From PWND01 sp964601515 (GTDB taxonomy: Bacteria; Bacteroidota; Bacteroidia; Bacteroidales; UBA7960): a stretch of DNA of 17,607 nt. This document shows, piece by piece, positions 1 through 8,027 of this stretch. The notes under the pieces are model-generated. The model saw nothing but the letters and a program-made list of their open reading frames with translations, made no database searches and was not told the origin of the DNA. Position 1 is the first letter of the stretch; each line of letters starts with the position of its first letter. The stretch lies in NCBI GenBank assembly GCA_964601515.1, contig CAZRNU010000060.1, forward strand, positions 1 through 17,607, in the 5' to 3' direction. Position numbers and translations under genes: made by a program.

Positions 1-181
1 CCAGACGTTGAGGCGTTATAACTAGCGCATCAACATTTAGAGCTCTAGGTCCGGGTGGGGGCATGGCTCCTTTATCATTATTAGAACTTCCGAAAAATGG
101 CAAAAGCTTCGGTAAAAAAATTATACCTGCTATCGCTATCAGAATAATTGTAATGTAAATTGGCCTGTATTTCTTTTTCAT
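1..181 (-). CDS. RND efflux periplasmic adaptor (membrane fusion protein), N-terminus only
   Basis: Sixty codons are visible, read leftward from the ATG at 181; the rest lies beyond the left edge. The protein starts with a basic stretch (MKKKYRP), then a hydrophobic segment at about residues 8-28 that is an uncleaved anchor or signal peptide. A low-complexity linker rich in Gly and Pro follows (GAMPPPGPR), then a beta-strand-like start (ALNVDALVITPQRL). This anchor, PPPGP-type linker and 'V.a.vi.p..l' beginning is typical of the N-terminus of HlyD/AcrA-family adaptors, which link an inner-membrane RND pump to an outer-membrane TolC-type channel. The pump and channel genes would be expected beyond the left edge. 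The substrate cannot be told. The gene is divergent from the TonB receptor, so the 182-497 region should hold both promoters. The family call is moderately sure because the diagnostic lipoyl and barrel domains are not visible. Confidence 0.65.
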   Translation of the reverse strand, partial: MKKKYRPIYITIILIAIAGIIFLPKLLPFFGSSNNDKGAMPPPGPRALNVDALVITPQRL

Positions 182-497
182 CTTTTAGTAATTACTTAAT
201 TATAACGCATTTAAGTGTTTATTGTTTGAAAATAAATATTAGACAAAATTGCGAAGAAAATAATATTTTGGGAATATATTGTTAAAAACTCAATATTCAA
301 AAGTAAACAATAGGTTTTGTGATTGCTGTTAATTTATACTAAAAGGTGGTAAGTCAAATCTTAATTCTTTTATCAATTAGCTTTTCTTATTTGTTGAAGA
401 GGAAATAAAATAAAAAAACTCTTTTGCAAGACAATGTTTAAAATGTTATGTCCATTTTATTTAATTTTAGCAGGTCAATTTAAAAAATGGAATATCA
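182..497. other. Divergent intergenic region
   Basis: This 316-nt AT-rich stretch separates the leftward efflux adaptor from the rightward TonB receptor. I see no RNA gene or complete ORF in it. On the minus strand, 305-298 reads TACTTTTG, matching the -7 motif TAnnTTTG, about 117 nt upstream of the adaptor start, but no good -33 element lies at the usual distance. No clear promoter motif was found for the receptor. An ATG at 434 (plus strand, another frame) opens a 31-codon ORF beginning MFKMLCPFYLILAGQF that overlaps the receptor start. It may be meaningless, or a sign of a second indel at the receptor's 5' end. Confidence 0.4.
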
Positions 498-1535
498 TTG
501 AGAGAAATAACATTTGTCTTGATTATTAACATGTTTAACTTGTTGTCTAATGCACAAAATGATACAACAAGCTATAATCTTTCCAGGCTTTCAGCAGATA
601 ATGTTATCCAACATGTTGATGAAGGCGAAATGACAGTAGTGTCAGCCAGTAGAAGTGCAAGAAAAATTGAAGAACTGCCCTTTACAATTCATGTTGTTAC
701 TGCAGAAGAGATTATTATGAATGGGTATATTACATTGGTTGATGTTTTGAAAAGCCTTCCAAATATTAAAACTTCGCAGCCCGGCTCAGGAGAACAAGGG
801 GAAATTTTTATGATGAGGGGACTTACGGGCAACCAATATGTTAAAATTTTGGTGGATAATGTTCCTATAAAACCGATTATTATTTTAGGGACGTCAATTG
901 AAGCACAAATTCCTATACGTCAGGCTGAAAGAATAGAAATTATTTACGGACCCTCATCTTCTGTTTACGGCGCTGATGCGGCAATTGGAGTAATAAACAT
1001 CATCACAAAAAAAGCAAAATCAAATATATTTGCCAATGCTGATATGGTTATGGGGCCAAATGGCTATAATTACACAAACTTTCACGTTGGGGGTAAAGCC
1101 GGAAGAAATAAACGAATATTGGAGTATTCTTTCTTTGCAAATTATATGAAAGTCCAAAATATGGATATTTTTTCAGATACTCTTGTATTTCATCCGCTAA
1201 GCTATTTGGAGCAACATGGATTGCAGATACCTCTTGACGGTCAGATCTATCTTCCTACTCAAATTAATCAAAGCATTATTAATCAAAATAACATACCTTC
1301 AGATGTTTTTTTTCATTCAGCACCTAACTATGAAGGAAGTGTTTCTATGCCTGAAATAAACTCAATACCGGCACAAAGTAATTTGTTTGGATTTAGCTTT
1401 AAATATAAAAAATGGGACTTATCATTTCTTAATATGCAAAGAAAAACCCATAGCTCTATTGGGAAATCTCCTTTTTTTACAAATACAACAGCAATCAGTA
1501 CTATCTTTCAGATTATAATAACAAGTTCTCGTTAA
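498..1535 (+). pseudogene. TonB-dependent outer-membrane receptor, N-terminal part (plug and first barrel strands), frameshifted
   Basis: The protein begins with a signal peptide (FVLIINMFNLLSNAQ, cleavage probably before Q20) and a TonB-box-like stretch (EMTVVSASR, about 44-52). A full plug domain follows at about 55-170: IEELPFTIHVVTAEEI, then MMRGLTGNQYVKILVDNVP, then RIEIIYGPSSSVYGADAAIGVINIITKK, the classical end of a plug. There is no carboxypeptidase-like N-terminal extension, so this is BtuB/CirA-like rather than SusC-like. The barrel starts after about 175 and is cut by a stop at 1533 after a frame change. The start is TTG at 498: no ATG exists in this frame between the stop at 468 and ATG 531, which would remove the signal peptide. 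The protein would import a siderophore, corrinoid or similar nutrient through the outer membrane using TonB energy. The substrate is not evident. The remainder continues in another frame from about 1478. Confidence 0.85.
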
Positions 1536-2848
1536 ACTATAATTCCAATATTGGAAAAGTAAACTCAAATACTAACCTTTCTATTTCATTATATGAAATG
1601 GATAATAACTCCAGCTATGGGGTCAACTTTATTGAGGATTATATCAGATGTTACCAATACGCATATTCCTTTGATCTTTTTCTTGAAGAAGTACTTTCAT
1701 ATAATTACAAATTTATAGAGTTTGTTGGAGGATACTCAACCCAGGTGTCTTCTAACCTGCCCATGACAAATTACACTGAGAAACCTTTTGTTGTTGACTA
1801 TGAGCTAGTTCCATCACTAGGATTGACTCTGGATACTATTAATTACGAAAGATTCGGAGTAAACCCATATGCTTTTCTTGCGACCTCAGCCTTTTTTCAG
1901 TTATATCTGAACTTAAAAAAATTTAAAGTTATTCTTGGCAGCAGATATGAGTTTAACTCGCTTTTTGAAGAGTCAATATCTAATCCCAGGATTGCAGTTT
2001 TATACTCAGTAAATAAAAATAATGGATTCAGAGTTTCCGCAGGTAAGGCATATAAACCTCCTGCCGGAAATCTTATGTTTCAATCTATCGCTTTTCCAAC
2101 AAGTACGGCGGACAATCCTGATGCAATTATTTATGCTGTTGTGCCAAATACTAATTTATTGCCGGAGTACATTACATCATACGAAATAGGCTATAGAGGT
2201 GCATTTTTCGATAGAAATATTTCTGCGGATGTTGCTGTTTACTATAATACAATTGAAAACATGATAGTACCCGGTTATATTAATGCCAGTTCAATATATC
2301 CGAATGTAGCTGTATTCGGAGATAAAGAAGAACTTGCACGAACATGGGTAAATACAAGTATTGCAGAAACAAATTACTATGGAATAGATTTGGCTCTTAC
2401 CATAAATAATATTTATAATCCTGCAAATGTAAAACTCAGCCTATTTGGTACATATACTTTCGGAAATGAAACACTGCCAAATGGTGAAGAAATTGACTAC
2501 CTGAGAGGAATACCAAAATATATGTTTAAAATAAATATCTCAGCAAATCCTTACAGAAAATCATACATTAAACTTGAAAATACACTGATGAGCGGTTGGC
2601 ATAGAAGTTTTCTCCCTGAAAAGGATTTTTATGTAAACAGTGATTATCCGCATATTCCCGGGTATTTTATTTCGGATTTGATAATTGGATATAGAATGCA
2701 CACCAACTTAAATGTATTTTTGAAATTTACAAACTTAACTGGTGCAAATTATGGAGGAATCGACGGCACATCTTTAGATGTTGACCTTAGATATAATCCA
2801 CAGCATGGAGCAAGCTTTAGATTTGGATTGTCTTTTATTTTGAATTAG
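1478..2848 (+). pseudogene. TonB-dependent outer-membrane receptor, C-terminal barrel, continuation in -1 frame
   Basis: This frame continues the barrel of the receptor that starts at 498. If the T7 tract at 1472-1478 had one more T, the frame would read SPFFYKYNSNQYYLSDYN and pass without a stop into the part that starts with the first ATG at 1598. The combined protein would be about 783 residues, normal for a CirA/BtuB-type receptor. The region has alternating hydrophobic strands and aromatic girdles. Typical late-barrel features include GFRVSAGKAYKPP, LLPEYITSYEIGYRG, NYYGIDLALTI, LKFTNLTGANYGG and a C-terminal strand ending in FRFGLSFILN. The stop lies 7 nt before the phosphatase gene, so the two are probably co-transcribed. 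Alone, this piece has no signal peptide or plug and could not work. The break is either a homopolymer sequencing/assembly error or a real, possibly slippage-reversible, mutation. Confidence 0.85.
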
Positions 2849-2855
2849 GTTTAAC

Positions 2856-5462
2856 ATGAAGGCTAAATTTATTTTTCTGTGTTTTATAATTTTAATGCCT
2901 TTTAAAGTATTGCTATCCCAGGAAGATAAGCAAAATGAGATTTTATATTTAATAGAATTAGCCAATAATAATCTGAATGAAAATAAATTAAATCAGGCTG
3001 CGGATGAAATTAACCAGGCTATTCAATTATTGCCACTTATTACTTCAACTGAAATCAAAGCAAATGCATATTTGACTGCCGCAATAATTTATGCTCAACA
3101 AAAAGAGAATGATTTAGCGCTGGTGTTTTATTTCAATGCCGCCGACAATTTTGAAAAACTTGAAGATTCTCTCACTGTTTCTGAAATATACAACCAAATT
3201 GCTCTATTATACTTCTCTCTAGAAGCTTATAACAAAGCACTCGAATATTTTAAAAATGCCCTGAATATTCGTCCTGCTGAGAATGTCAGTTTTGATTTCG
3301 TTACTACCTCCCTTGAATACAGGGCAAATTGCTATTTTAATATCAATGATTTTTTACATGCAGAATTATTATTTAAAGAACTGCTAACTCATTTTTCTAA
3401 TAAAGAAATGCATTTACATGCAATTAATACTTTACACAAACTTATTGCTTCATTGGAAAAACAGCGTAAATATGAAGCAGCAATAGAATTTCACTTGAAA
3501 CTAAAGGATTTATATTTAAAACAGAACCATAAAAACAAGATAACTGAGGTTTTTAATAATATTGGGTGCAATTTTGTTTTAATAAAAAACTATGAAGATG
3601 CAAAAAATGCTTTTCTTCAAGCTGAGAAAAAGATAAGTGAAGGCGTTTATAATAAGGATTTTGAAGCTACATTATATACTAATATCGGAATTTGTTATCA
3701 AAATGTTGCCGATTACAGAAATGCTATCAGTTATTTATTAAAGGCTTTAAGAATTAAAGAGGACTTTGGGAATCATGAAGAAACAGCTGCCATTTGCAAT
3801 ATATTGGCATTGGTCTATTTTCGTAGTGATGACCTGTATAATGCATTGGAATATAGCATAGACGCTATAAATGAAGCAGATAAAACAAAAAATGCATACC
3901 TTCAGAGTCAATGTTATCTCACGTATTCTACAATTTTGCAGGCAACAGAGGATTATCAAAAAGCACTTGATTATTATAAAAAACACCTTTTTTTACAGGA
4001 TTCCATACTCCGTAAAGAGCGTATTCATCGGGAGCAGCTTAATGAAAGAATTATGGAACTTGAAAGATTTGAAAAAGAGCTTAAACTGAAAATTGCCGAG
4101 GAGAATGTTAAGGATATTCTACTTGAACAACTAAAGCTTAAAGCTATTCAACGTGAACAGGAAAACGAAATTCTTAGAAAGGAGAAGGCACTACAGGAGT
4201 CGGAAAAAGAACGAATAGAGCAATCGCTTATTTTAGCCAGACAACAAAATGAAGCTCTCAGACGAGACCGTGAAATTCAGGTTCTTGAAAAAGAAAAAAG
4301 AATTGCAGAACAGGAGCTTAGAATTAAAGACGCACAGGAAAAAGAACAGGCGCAAGCTTATGAGCTGTTAAAAGCAGAAAAGGAAAAACAATCCCTTGAG
4401 ATGCAAAAACAGGAGCTTACTCTAGAAAAGCAAGCTGAAAGAGAAAAGAGATTTGGATGGATGATGGCTCTCGCTTTGGTAATTATAGTTTTAATTGTTG
4501 TTTTCCTACTTATAACTCGCCGGAAAAACAAAACCTTGTCTTTTCAAAAAGACCAAATTGAACAAAAAAACGACATCCTACACAAACAAAAAGAAGAAAT
4601 TCAGTCGCAGGCTGAACACCTCAAAGAAGCCAACACAGCACTTATTGATAAAAATGAAGAAATCGAAGTGCAGAAGCAATTGATTGAAAAGAAAAATATC
4701 AGCATTACTGCCGGAATTACCTACGCCAGCTATATACAAAATGCCGTTCTTAACAAAACAGAAATTCTTGACCGGCATTTTCCTGATAATTTTATTCTTT
4801 TTAAACCTTGTGAAATCGTAAGCGGAGATTTTTATTTCATTAAAGAAGTTAATAATCATATAGTAATTGCAGCGGCTGACTGCACCGGACACGGGGTATC
4901 AGGTGCATTCATGAGTGTATTATCGTATATGTTTTTAAATGAAGTTGTTGTCAGAAAAGAAATTACCAAGGCAAACAATATTCTAGATGAACTCAGAAAG
5001 CTAATAAAAGATGCATTGCAGCAAAAAGGCCATGATAACGAACAACGCGATGGATTAGATATAGCGGTTGTTGTAATTAACCTTGACACTCTTGTTGCCG
5101 GTTATGCAGGTGCTTATAACCCGTTGGTGATTCTTAAAAAAGACAATAAGAAGGAATTTATTAAATACGCCGGAGATCGCCAGCCTATTGGTATTTACCG
5201 CAAAGAACAACCTTTTAGCTATCAGGAATTGCAACTTCAAAAAGGCGACCAGTTTTACATTTACTCTGATGGTTATTATTCGCAATTTGGCGGTGATTCC
5301 GGCAGAACAATGAAAAGCAGCCGTATGAAAGAAGTAATTTTGTCAGTAGCTGAAAACCCGATGTGGCAACAAAAGAATACTTTAGAACAAGAATTTAATG
5401 AATGGAGAGGCTCTTCCTGGGAACAAATTGATGATGTGTTAATAATAGGAGTAAGGGTATAG
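2856..5462 (+). CDS. TPR / coiled-coil transmembrane SpoIIE-family (PP2C-like) serine/threonine phosphatase
   Basis: An 868-residue signalling protein. Residues 1-21 form a signal peptide (cleavage near SQ22). TPR-like helical repeats fill about 28-385, clearest at 107-140, 270-303 and 350-380. A long charged coiled coil runs about 385-532, one membrane helix 534-554 is followed by basic RRK, and a second coiled coil covers about 560-615. The C-terminal phosphatase domain (620-868) shows GDFY (657-660), DCTGHG (675-680), GYAGAYNP (749-756), GDQFYIYSDG (797-806) and WEQIDD (855-860). These match the metal-binding acidic residues of SpoIIE/RsbU phosphatases. Topology implies periplasmic TPRs and a cytoplasmic phosphatase. 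The family dephosphorylates anti-anti-sigma (STAS) proteins in partner-switching systems, but no such partner is in the window. The gene starts 7 nt after the TonB receptor, suggesting co-transcription. The signal sensed is unknown. Confidence 0.9.
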   Translation: MKAKFIFLCFIILMPFKVLLSQEDKQNEILYLIELANNNLNENKLNQAADEINQAIQLLPLITSTEIKANAYLTAAIIYAQQKENDLALVFYFNAADNFEKLEDSLTVSEIYNQIALLYFSLEAYNKALEYFKNALNIRPAENVSFDFVTTSLEYRANCYFNINDFLHAELLFKELLTHFSNKEMHLHAINTLHKLIASLEKQRKYEAAIEFHLKLKDLYLKQNHKNKITEVFNNIGCNFVLIKNYEDAKNAFLQAEKKISEGVYNKDFEATLYTNIGICYQNVADYRNAISYLLKALRIKEDFGNHEETAAICNILALVYFRSDDLYNALEYSIDAINEADKTKNAYLQSQCYLTYSTILQATEDYQKALDYYKKHLFLQDSILRKERIHREQLNERIMELERFEKELKLKIAEENVKDILLEQLKLKAIQREQENEILRKEKALQESEKERIEQSLILARQQNEALRRDREIQVLEKEKRIAEQELRIKDAQEKEQAQAYELLKAEKEKQSLEMQKQELTLEKQAEREKRFGWMMALALVIIVLIVVFLLITRRKNKTLSFQKDQIEQKNDILHKQKEEIQSQAEHLKEANTALIDKNEEIEVQKQLIEKKNISITAGITYASYIQNAVLNKTEILDRHFPDNFILFKPCEIVSGDFYFIKEVNNHIVIAAADCTGHGVSGAFMSVLSYMFLNEVVVRKEITKANNILDELRKLIKDALQQKGHDNEQRDGLDIAVVVINLDTLVAGYAGAYNPLVILKKDNKKEFIKYAGDRQPIGIYRKEQPFSYQELQLQKGDQFYIYSDGYYSQFGGDSGRTMKSSRMKEVILSVAENPMWQQKNTLEQEFNEWRGSSWEQIDDVLIIGVRV

Positions 5463-5481
5463 AGCGGCCATTTCCCCAAAA

Positions 5482-5550
5482 CCCGTCAGGAGTGGAATGT
5501 CTATAGGTTGAAAATGGCAAATAAAAAACGGGAATCCCATAGGAATGAAA
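5482..5550 (+). repeat. Possible degenerate interspersed repeat element
   Basis: Two similar segments lie about 54 nt apart in the gene-free stretch: CCCGTCAGGAGTGGAATG at 5482-5499 and CCCATAGGAATGAAA at 5536-5550. From memory, they resemble short non-coding elements scattered between genes in many Bacteroidota genomes, which carry 'CCC(G/A)TAGGGGTG'-like blocks. I cannot show dispersion from one window, so the call rests on the internal similarity and this resemblance. Confidence 0.35.
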
Positions 5551-5572
5551 AATAATTTGACATCATCCCTAA

Positions 5573-5588
5573 CGCGATTAAAATCGCG
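5573..5588. repeat. GC-capped palindrome upstream of aspA
   Basis: CGCGATT-AA-AATCGCG is a perfect 7-bp inverted repeat with a 2-nt centre, in an otherwise AT-rich region. It ends 32 nt before the putative -7 element of aspA. The position suits an operator for a dimeric regulator. As RNA it could form a 6-bp stem with a 4-nt loop, but no T tract follows, so it is a poor terminator for the phosphatase gene. Confidence 0.4.
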
Positions 5589-5620
5589 AAAAGCCTAACC
5601 GGTTCATTACAAATTCATAA

Positions 5621-5628
5621 TACCTTTG
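5621..5628 (+). promoter_or_regulatory. Putative Bacteroidetes -7 promoter element for aspA
   Basis: TACCTTTG matches the -7 consensus TAnnTTTG exactly, 48 nt before the ATG at 5677. No convincing TTG -33 element lies 19-21 nt upstream. The site includes the alternative TTG start at 5626, which argues that translation begins at ATG 5677 and leaves a 5' UTR of about 40 nt. Confidence 0.4.
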
Positions 5629-5676
5629 CAACAAAACCCAAAATGTTCTGTTATAAAGGCAAAAGAAAATCGATAT

Positions 5677-7536
5677 ATGAAAAACACGGAAAAAATAGAG
5701 TTTCTAAAAAAGATTGAGCTTTTTCTCGGACTTACAGATGAGGAATTTAATGCACTTACTTCTTGCATAAAACAAAGAAGCTTTGAGCCCAATGAGTTGT
5801 TGTTTAAGGAAAACTCTCCCAGAGAAAGCATATTTATAATTTATGATGGTGTAGTAGAATTGTTTAAAAGCAATACTCATGGCAGCGAGTTGAAGCTTAC
5901 GCATTTCAACAAAGGCGATTTTTTGGGAGAAGGCGCATGGACAGATGATTCTCCGCATTCTACATCTGCGAGAGCATTGATTCACACCAATGTTTTCACT
6001 CTTGATAATGAAGTGTTTGAAAAAAACACTTCAGCAGCTCTGAAAATATTTTCCAATATTGCAAAGGTTATTTCAAGAAGAATGCGTTATGCAAATAACC
6101 GAATGATAAACCCTTCGGCGCAGTATGAATCGGGCAGAACAAGAATAGAGCACGATTTGTTGGGCGATAGAGATGTTCCATACGAGTATTATTACGGAGT
6201 TCAGACTCTTAGAGCGCTTGAAAACTTCAATATCAGCGGAGTAACTCTCAATTTTTTTCCACCACTAATTGATGCATTAGCTATTGTAAAAGAAGCTGCT
6301 GCTGAGGCAAACTACGATTTGGGATTGTTGAATGATATAACTAAAGATGCAATTATATACGCCTGCAGAGAAATACAAAACGGAAAGTATCATAATCATT
6401 TTGTTGTGGATATGATTCAGGGAGGTGCAGGTACATCTACAAACATGAACGCAAATGAGGTGATTGCAAATATTGCACTCGAATATCTTGGATACGAAAA
6501 AGGACAATATGAATATTGCCATCCTAACAATCACGTAAATCTCTCACAATCAACCAACGACGCCTATCCAACTGCGGTAAAAATTGCACTTATAAACTCT
6601 AACGAAAAGCTAATTGTTGTATTAAAAACTCTAATAGATTCTTTCAGGGCAAAGGCTAATGAGTTTTCTCATGTAATAAAAATGGGGCGCACTCAACTTC
6701 AGGATGCAGTACCGATGACCTTAGGTCAAGCTTTTGAAGCTTATGCTGTTACATTGTCGGAAGAAGTTGAAAGGCTTGAGCAAAACGCAAAACTGTTTTT
6801 GGAAGTAAATATGGGAGCTACTGCCATTGGCACAGGGATTAATTCTGAACCCGAGTATGCCGAGAAAGTTATGAAACACCTGAAGAGAATTTCCGGACTA
6901 AATGTTGTGCTGGCATCTAATTTGGTTGAGGCTACCCAGGATACTGGAGCTTTTGTAATGTACTCATCTGCAGTGAAAAGGCTTGCTGTAAAGCTGTCAA
7001 AAATTTCTAACGACTTAAGACTTTTATCATCAGGGCCAAGAACAGGGATTAATGAAATTAATCTTCCACCAATGCAGCCGGGTTCTTCAATTATGCCGGG
7101 TAAAGTAAATCCGGTTATTCCGGAAGTGGTTAATCAAATTGCATTCAAGGTAATCGGGAACGACCTTACTGTGACCCTCGCTGCCGAAGCAGGGCAGTTG
7201 GAACTTAATGTGTTTGAGCCAATTATAGTTCAGAGCCTTTTCGAGTCAATAGAAATGCTTAAAAATGGCATGAATACTTTAAAATATAAGTGTATTGACG
7301 GCATTACCGCTAATGAAAAGCATTGCCGTGAAATGGTTTATAACAGCATTGGCTTGGTTACTGCCTTGAATCCTTTTATAGGTTACGAAAACTCAAGCAA
7401 GATAGCAAAAGAAGCTCTGGAAACAGGAAGCAGTGTATATGATTTGGTGCTAAAGTATAAACTTCTTACCACCGAACAGCTCGACAAAATACTCGCTCCG
7501 GAAAATATGCTTAAACCGGGGAAATTGTCGTTATGA
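5677..7536 (+). CDS. aspA: Aspartate ammonia-lyase with N-terminal Crp-like cyclic-nucleotide-binding domain
   Basis: A 619-residue protein from ATG 5677; a TTG at 5626 would add 17 residues but lies inside the promoter motif. Residues about 8-140 form a cNMP-binding jelly roll: LFLGLTDEEFNAL, then FKENSPRESIFIIYDGVVELF, then GDFLGEGAWTDDSPHSTSARA. No DNA-binding helix-turn-helix follows. Residues about 155-619 are a complete class II fumarase/aspartase enzyme very like E. coli AspA. Visible blocks include HDLLGDRDVPYEYYYGVQTLRA (159-180), GGAGTSTNMNANEV (249-262), QSTNDAYPT (291-299), MGRTQLQDAVPMTLGQ (336-351) and signature GSSIMPGKVNPV (469-480), where S470 is the expected catalytic base. 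TSTNMN and QSTNDAYPT favour aspartase over fumarase. It deaminates L-aspartate to fumarate and ammonia in the cytoplasm. The sensor may gate activity or assembly (inference). The Arg that binds cyclic-nucleotide phosphate in Crp is not evident in the cassette, where HSTSA occupies the position. Confidence 0.93.
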   Translation: MKNTEKIEFLKKIELFLGLTDEEFNALTSCIKQRSFEPNELLFKENSPRESIFIIYDGVVELFKSNTHGSELKLTHFNKGDFLGEGAWTDDSPHSTSARALIHTNVFTLDNEVFEKNTSAALKIFSNIAKVISRRMRYANNRMINPSAQYESGRTRIEHDLLGDRDVPYEYYYGVQTLRALENFNISGVTLNFFPPLIDALAIVKEAAAEANYDLGLLNDITKDAIIYACREIQNGKYHNHFVVDMIQGGAGTSTNMNANEVIANIALEYLGYEKGQYEYCHPNNHVNLSQSTNDAYPTAVKIALINSNEKLIVVLKTLIDSFRAKANEFSHVIKMGRTQLQDAVPMTLGQAFEAYAVTLSEEVERLEQNAKLFLEVNMGATAIGTGINSEPEYAEKVMKHLKRISGLNVVLASNLVEATQDTGAFVMYSSAVKRLAVKLSKISNDLRLLSSGPRTGINEINLPPMQPGSSIMPGKVNPVIPEVVNQIAFKVIGNDLTVTLAAEAGQLELNVFEPIIVQSLFESIEMLKNGMNTLKYKCIDGITANEKHCREMVYNSIGLVTALNPFIGYENSSKIAKEALETGSSVYDLVLKYKLLTTEQLDKILAPENMLKPGKLSL

Positions 7537-7541
7537 AGCTG

Positions 7542-7566
7542 AATAAGCTTTCACTTATTTGTTTTT
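7542..7566 (+). terminator. Weak putative terminator of aspA
   Basis: AATAAG (7542-7547) and CTTATT (7554-7559) form a 6-bp stem with a 6-nt loop, followed by TGTTTTT. It sits just after the aspA stop and overlaps the end of the convergent mscL gene. The stem is AT-rich, so strength is doubtful. Confidence 0.35.
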
Positions 7567-7956
7567 AAGAATATCACGAATTTCAGCAAGAAGCTCTTCT
7601 TCTTTGGATGGAGGCGGAGGAGTTTTTGGTGCTTCAACCTGTTTCTTTTTCGCTGCATTCATGGCTTTAACAATCATAAAGATTGCAAAAGCAATAATCA
7701 AAAAGTCGAATACAACTTGTATAAAACTCCCATAGTTTAAGGTAACCGCTGCTTTTTCGGCAGTGGCTGCTTTTAAAACTACTGATAAATCAGTGAAATT
7801 AACGCCACCAACCAATAATCCTATAGGTGGCATAATAATGTCATTCACAATTGATGACACAATTTTTCCAAAGGCTGCACCGATAATTATACCGATAGCC
7901 ATATCCATCACATTGCCTCGCATGGCGAATGCTTTAAATTCACTTATGATTTTCAT
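7555..7956 (-). CDS. mscL: Large-conductance mechanosensitive channel MscL
   Basis: A 133-residue inner-membrane protein, the usual MscL length. It begins MKIISEFKAFAMRGNVMDMAIGIIIGAAFG: the N-terminal amphipathic helix, then pore-lining TM1 (about 15-42) with the glycine/alanine-rich GIIIGAAFG packing motif and IMPPIG at its end. A periplasmic loop follows, then TM2 (about 76-97, GSFIQVVFDFLIIAFAIFMIVK). A Pro-rich linker (PKTPPPP) and a charged C-terminal helix (EEELLAEIRDILK) end the protein. As a homopentamer it opens under membrane tension to release solutes on hypo-osmotic shock. It is the last gene of the leftward membrane-protein series and converges with aspA, 18 nt apart. The 71-nt gap to mntP could hold its own promoter, but I see no clear motif. 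Confidence 0.96.
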   Translation of the reverse strand: MKIISEFKAFAMRGNVMDMAIGIIIGAAFGKIVSSIVNDIIMPPIGLLVGGVNFTDLSVVLKAATAEKAAVTLNYGSFIQVVFDFLIIAFAIFMIVKAMNAAKKKQVEAPKTPPPPSKEEELLAEIRDILKNK

Positions 7957-8027
7957 AATTTTTTGATTTATGTAAATTGATTAACAGATGTTTTGTTGTT
8001 GGAAGTATAAAACTAATCAAAAAGATT

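Noticed and set aside
498..2848. SusC-type nutrient receptor of a polysaccharide locus
   Set aside because: There is no carboxypeptidase-like N-terminal domain, the length is about 783 rather than about 1000 residues, and no SusD gene follows.
5626..5676. Upstream TTG start adding 17 residues to aspA
   Set aside because: The TTG lies within the TACCTTTG promoter motif and the added residues do not resemble any domain. ATG 5677 begins just before the cNMP domain.
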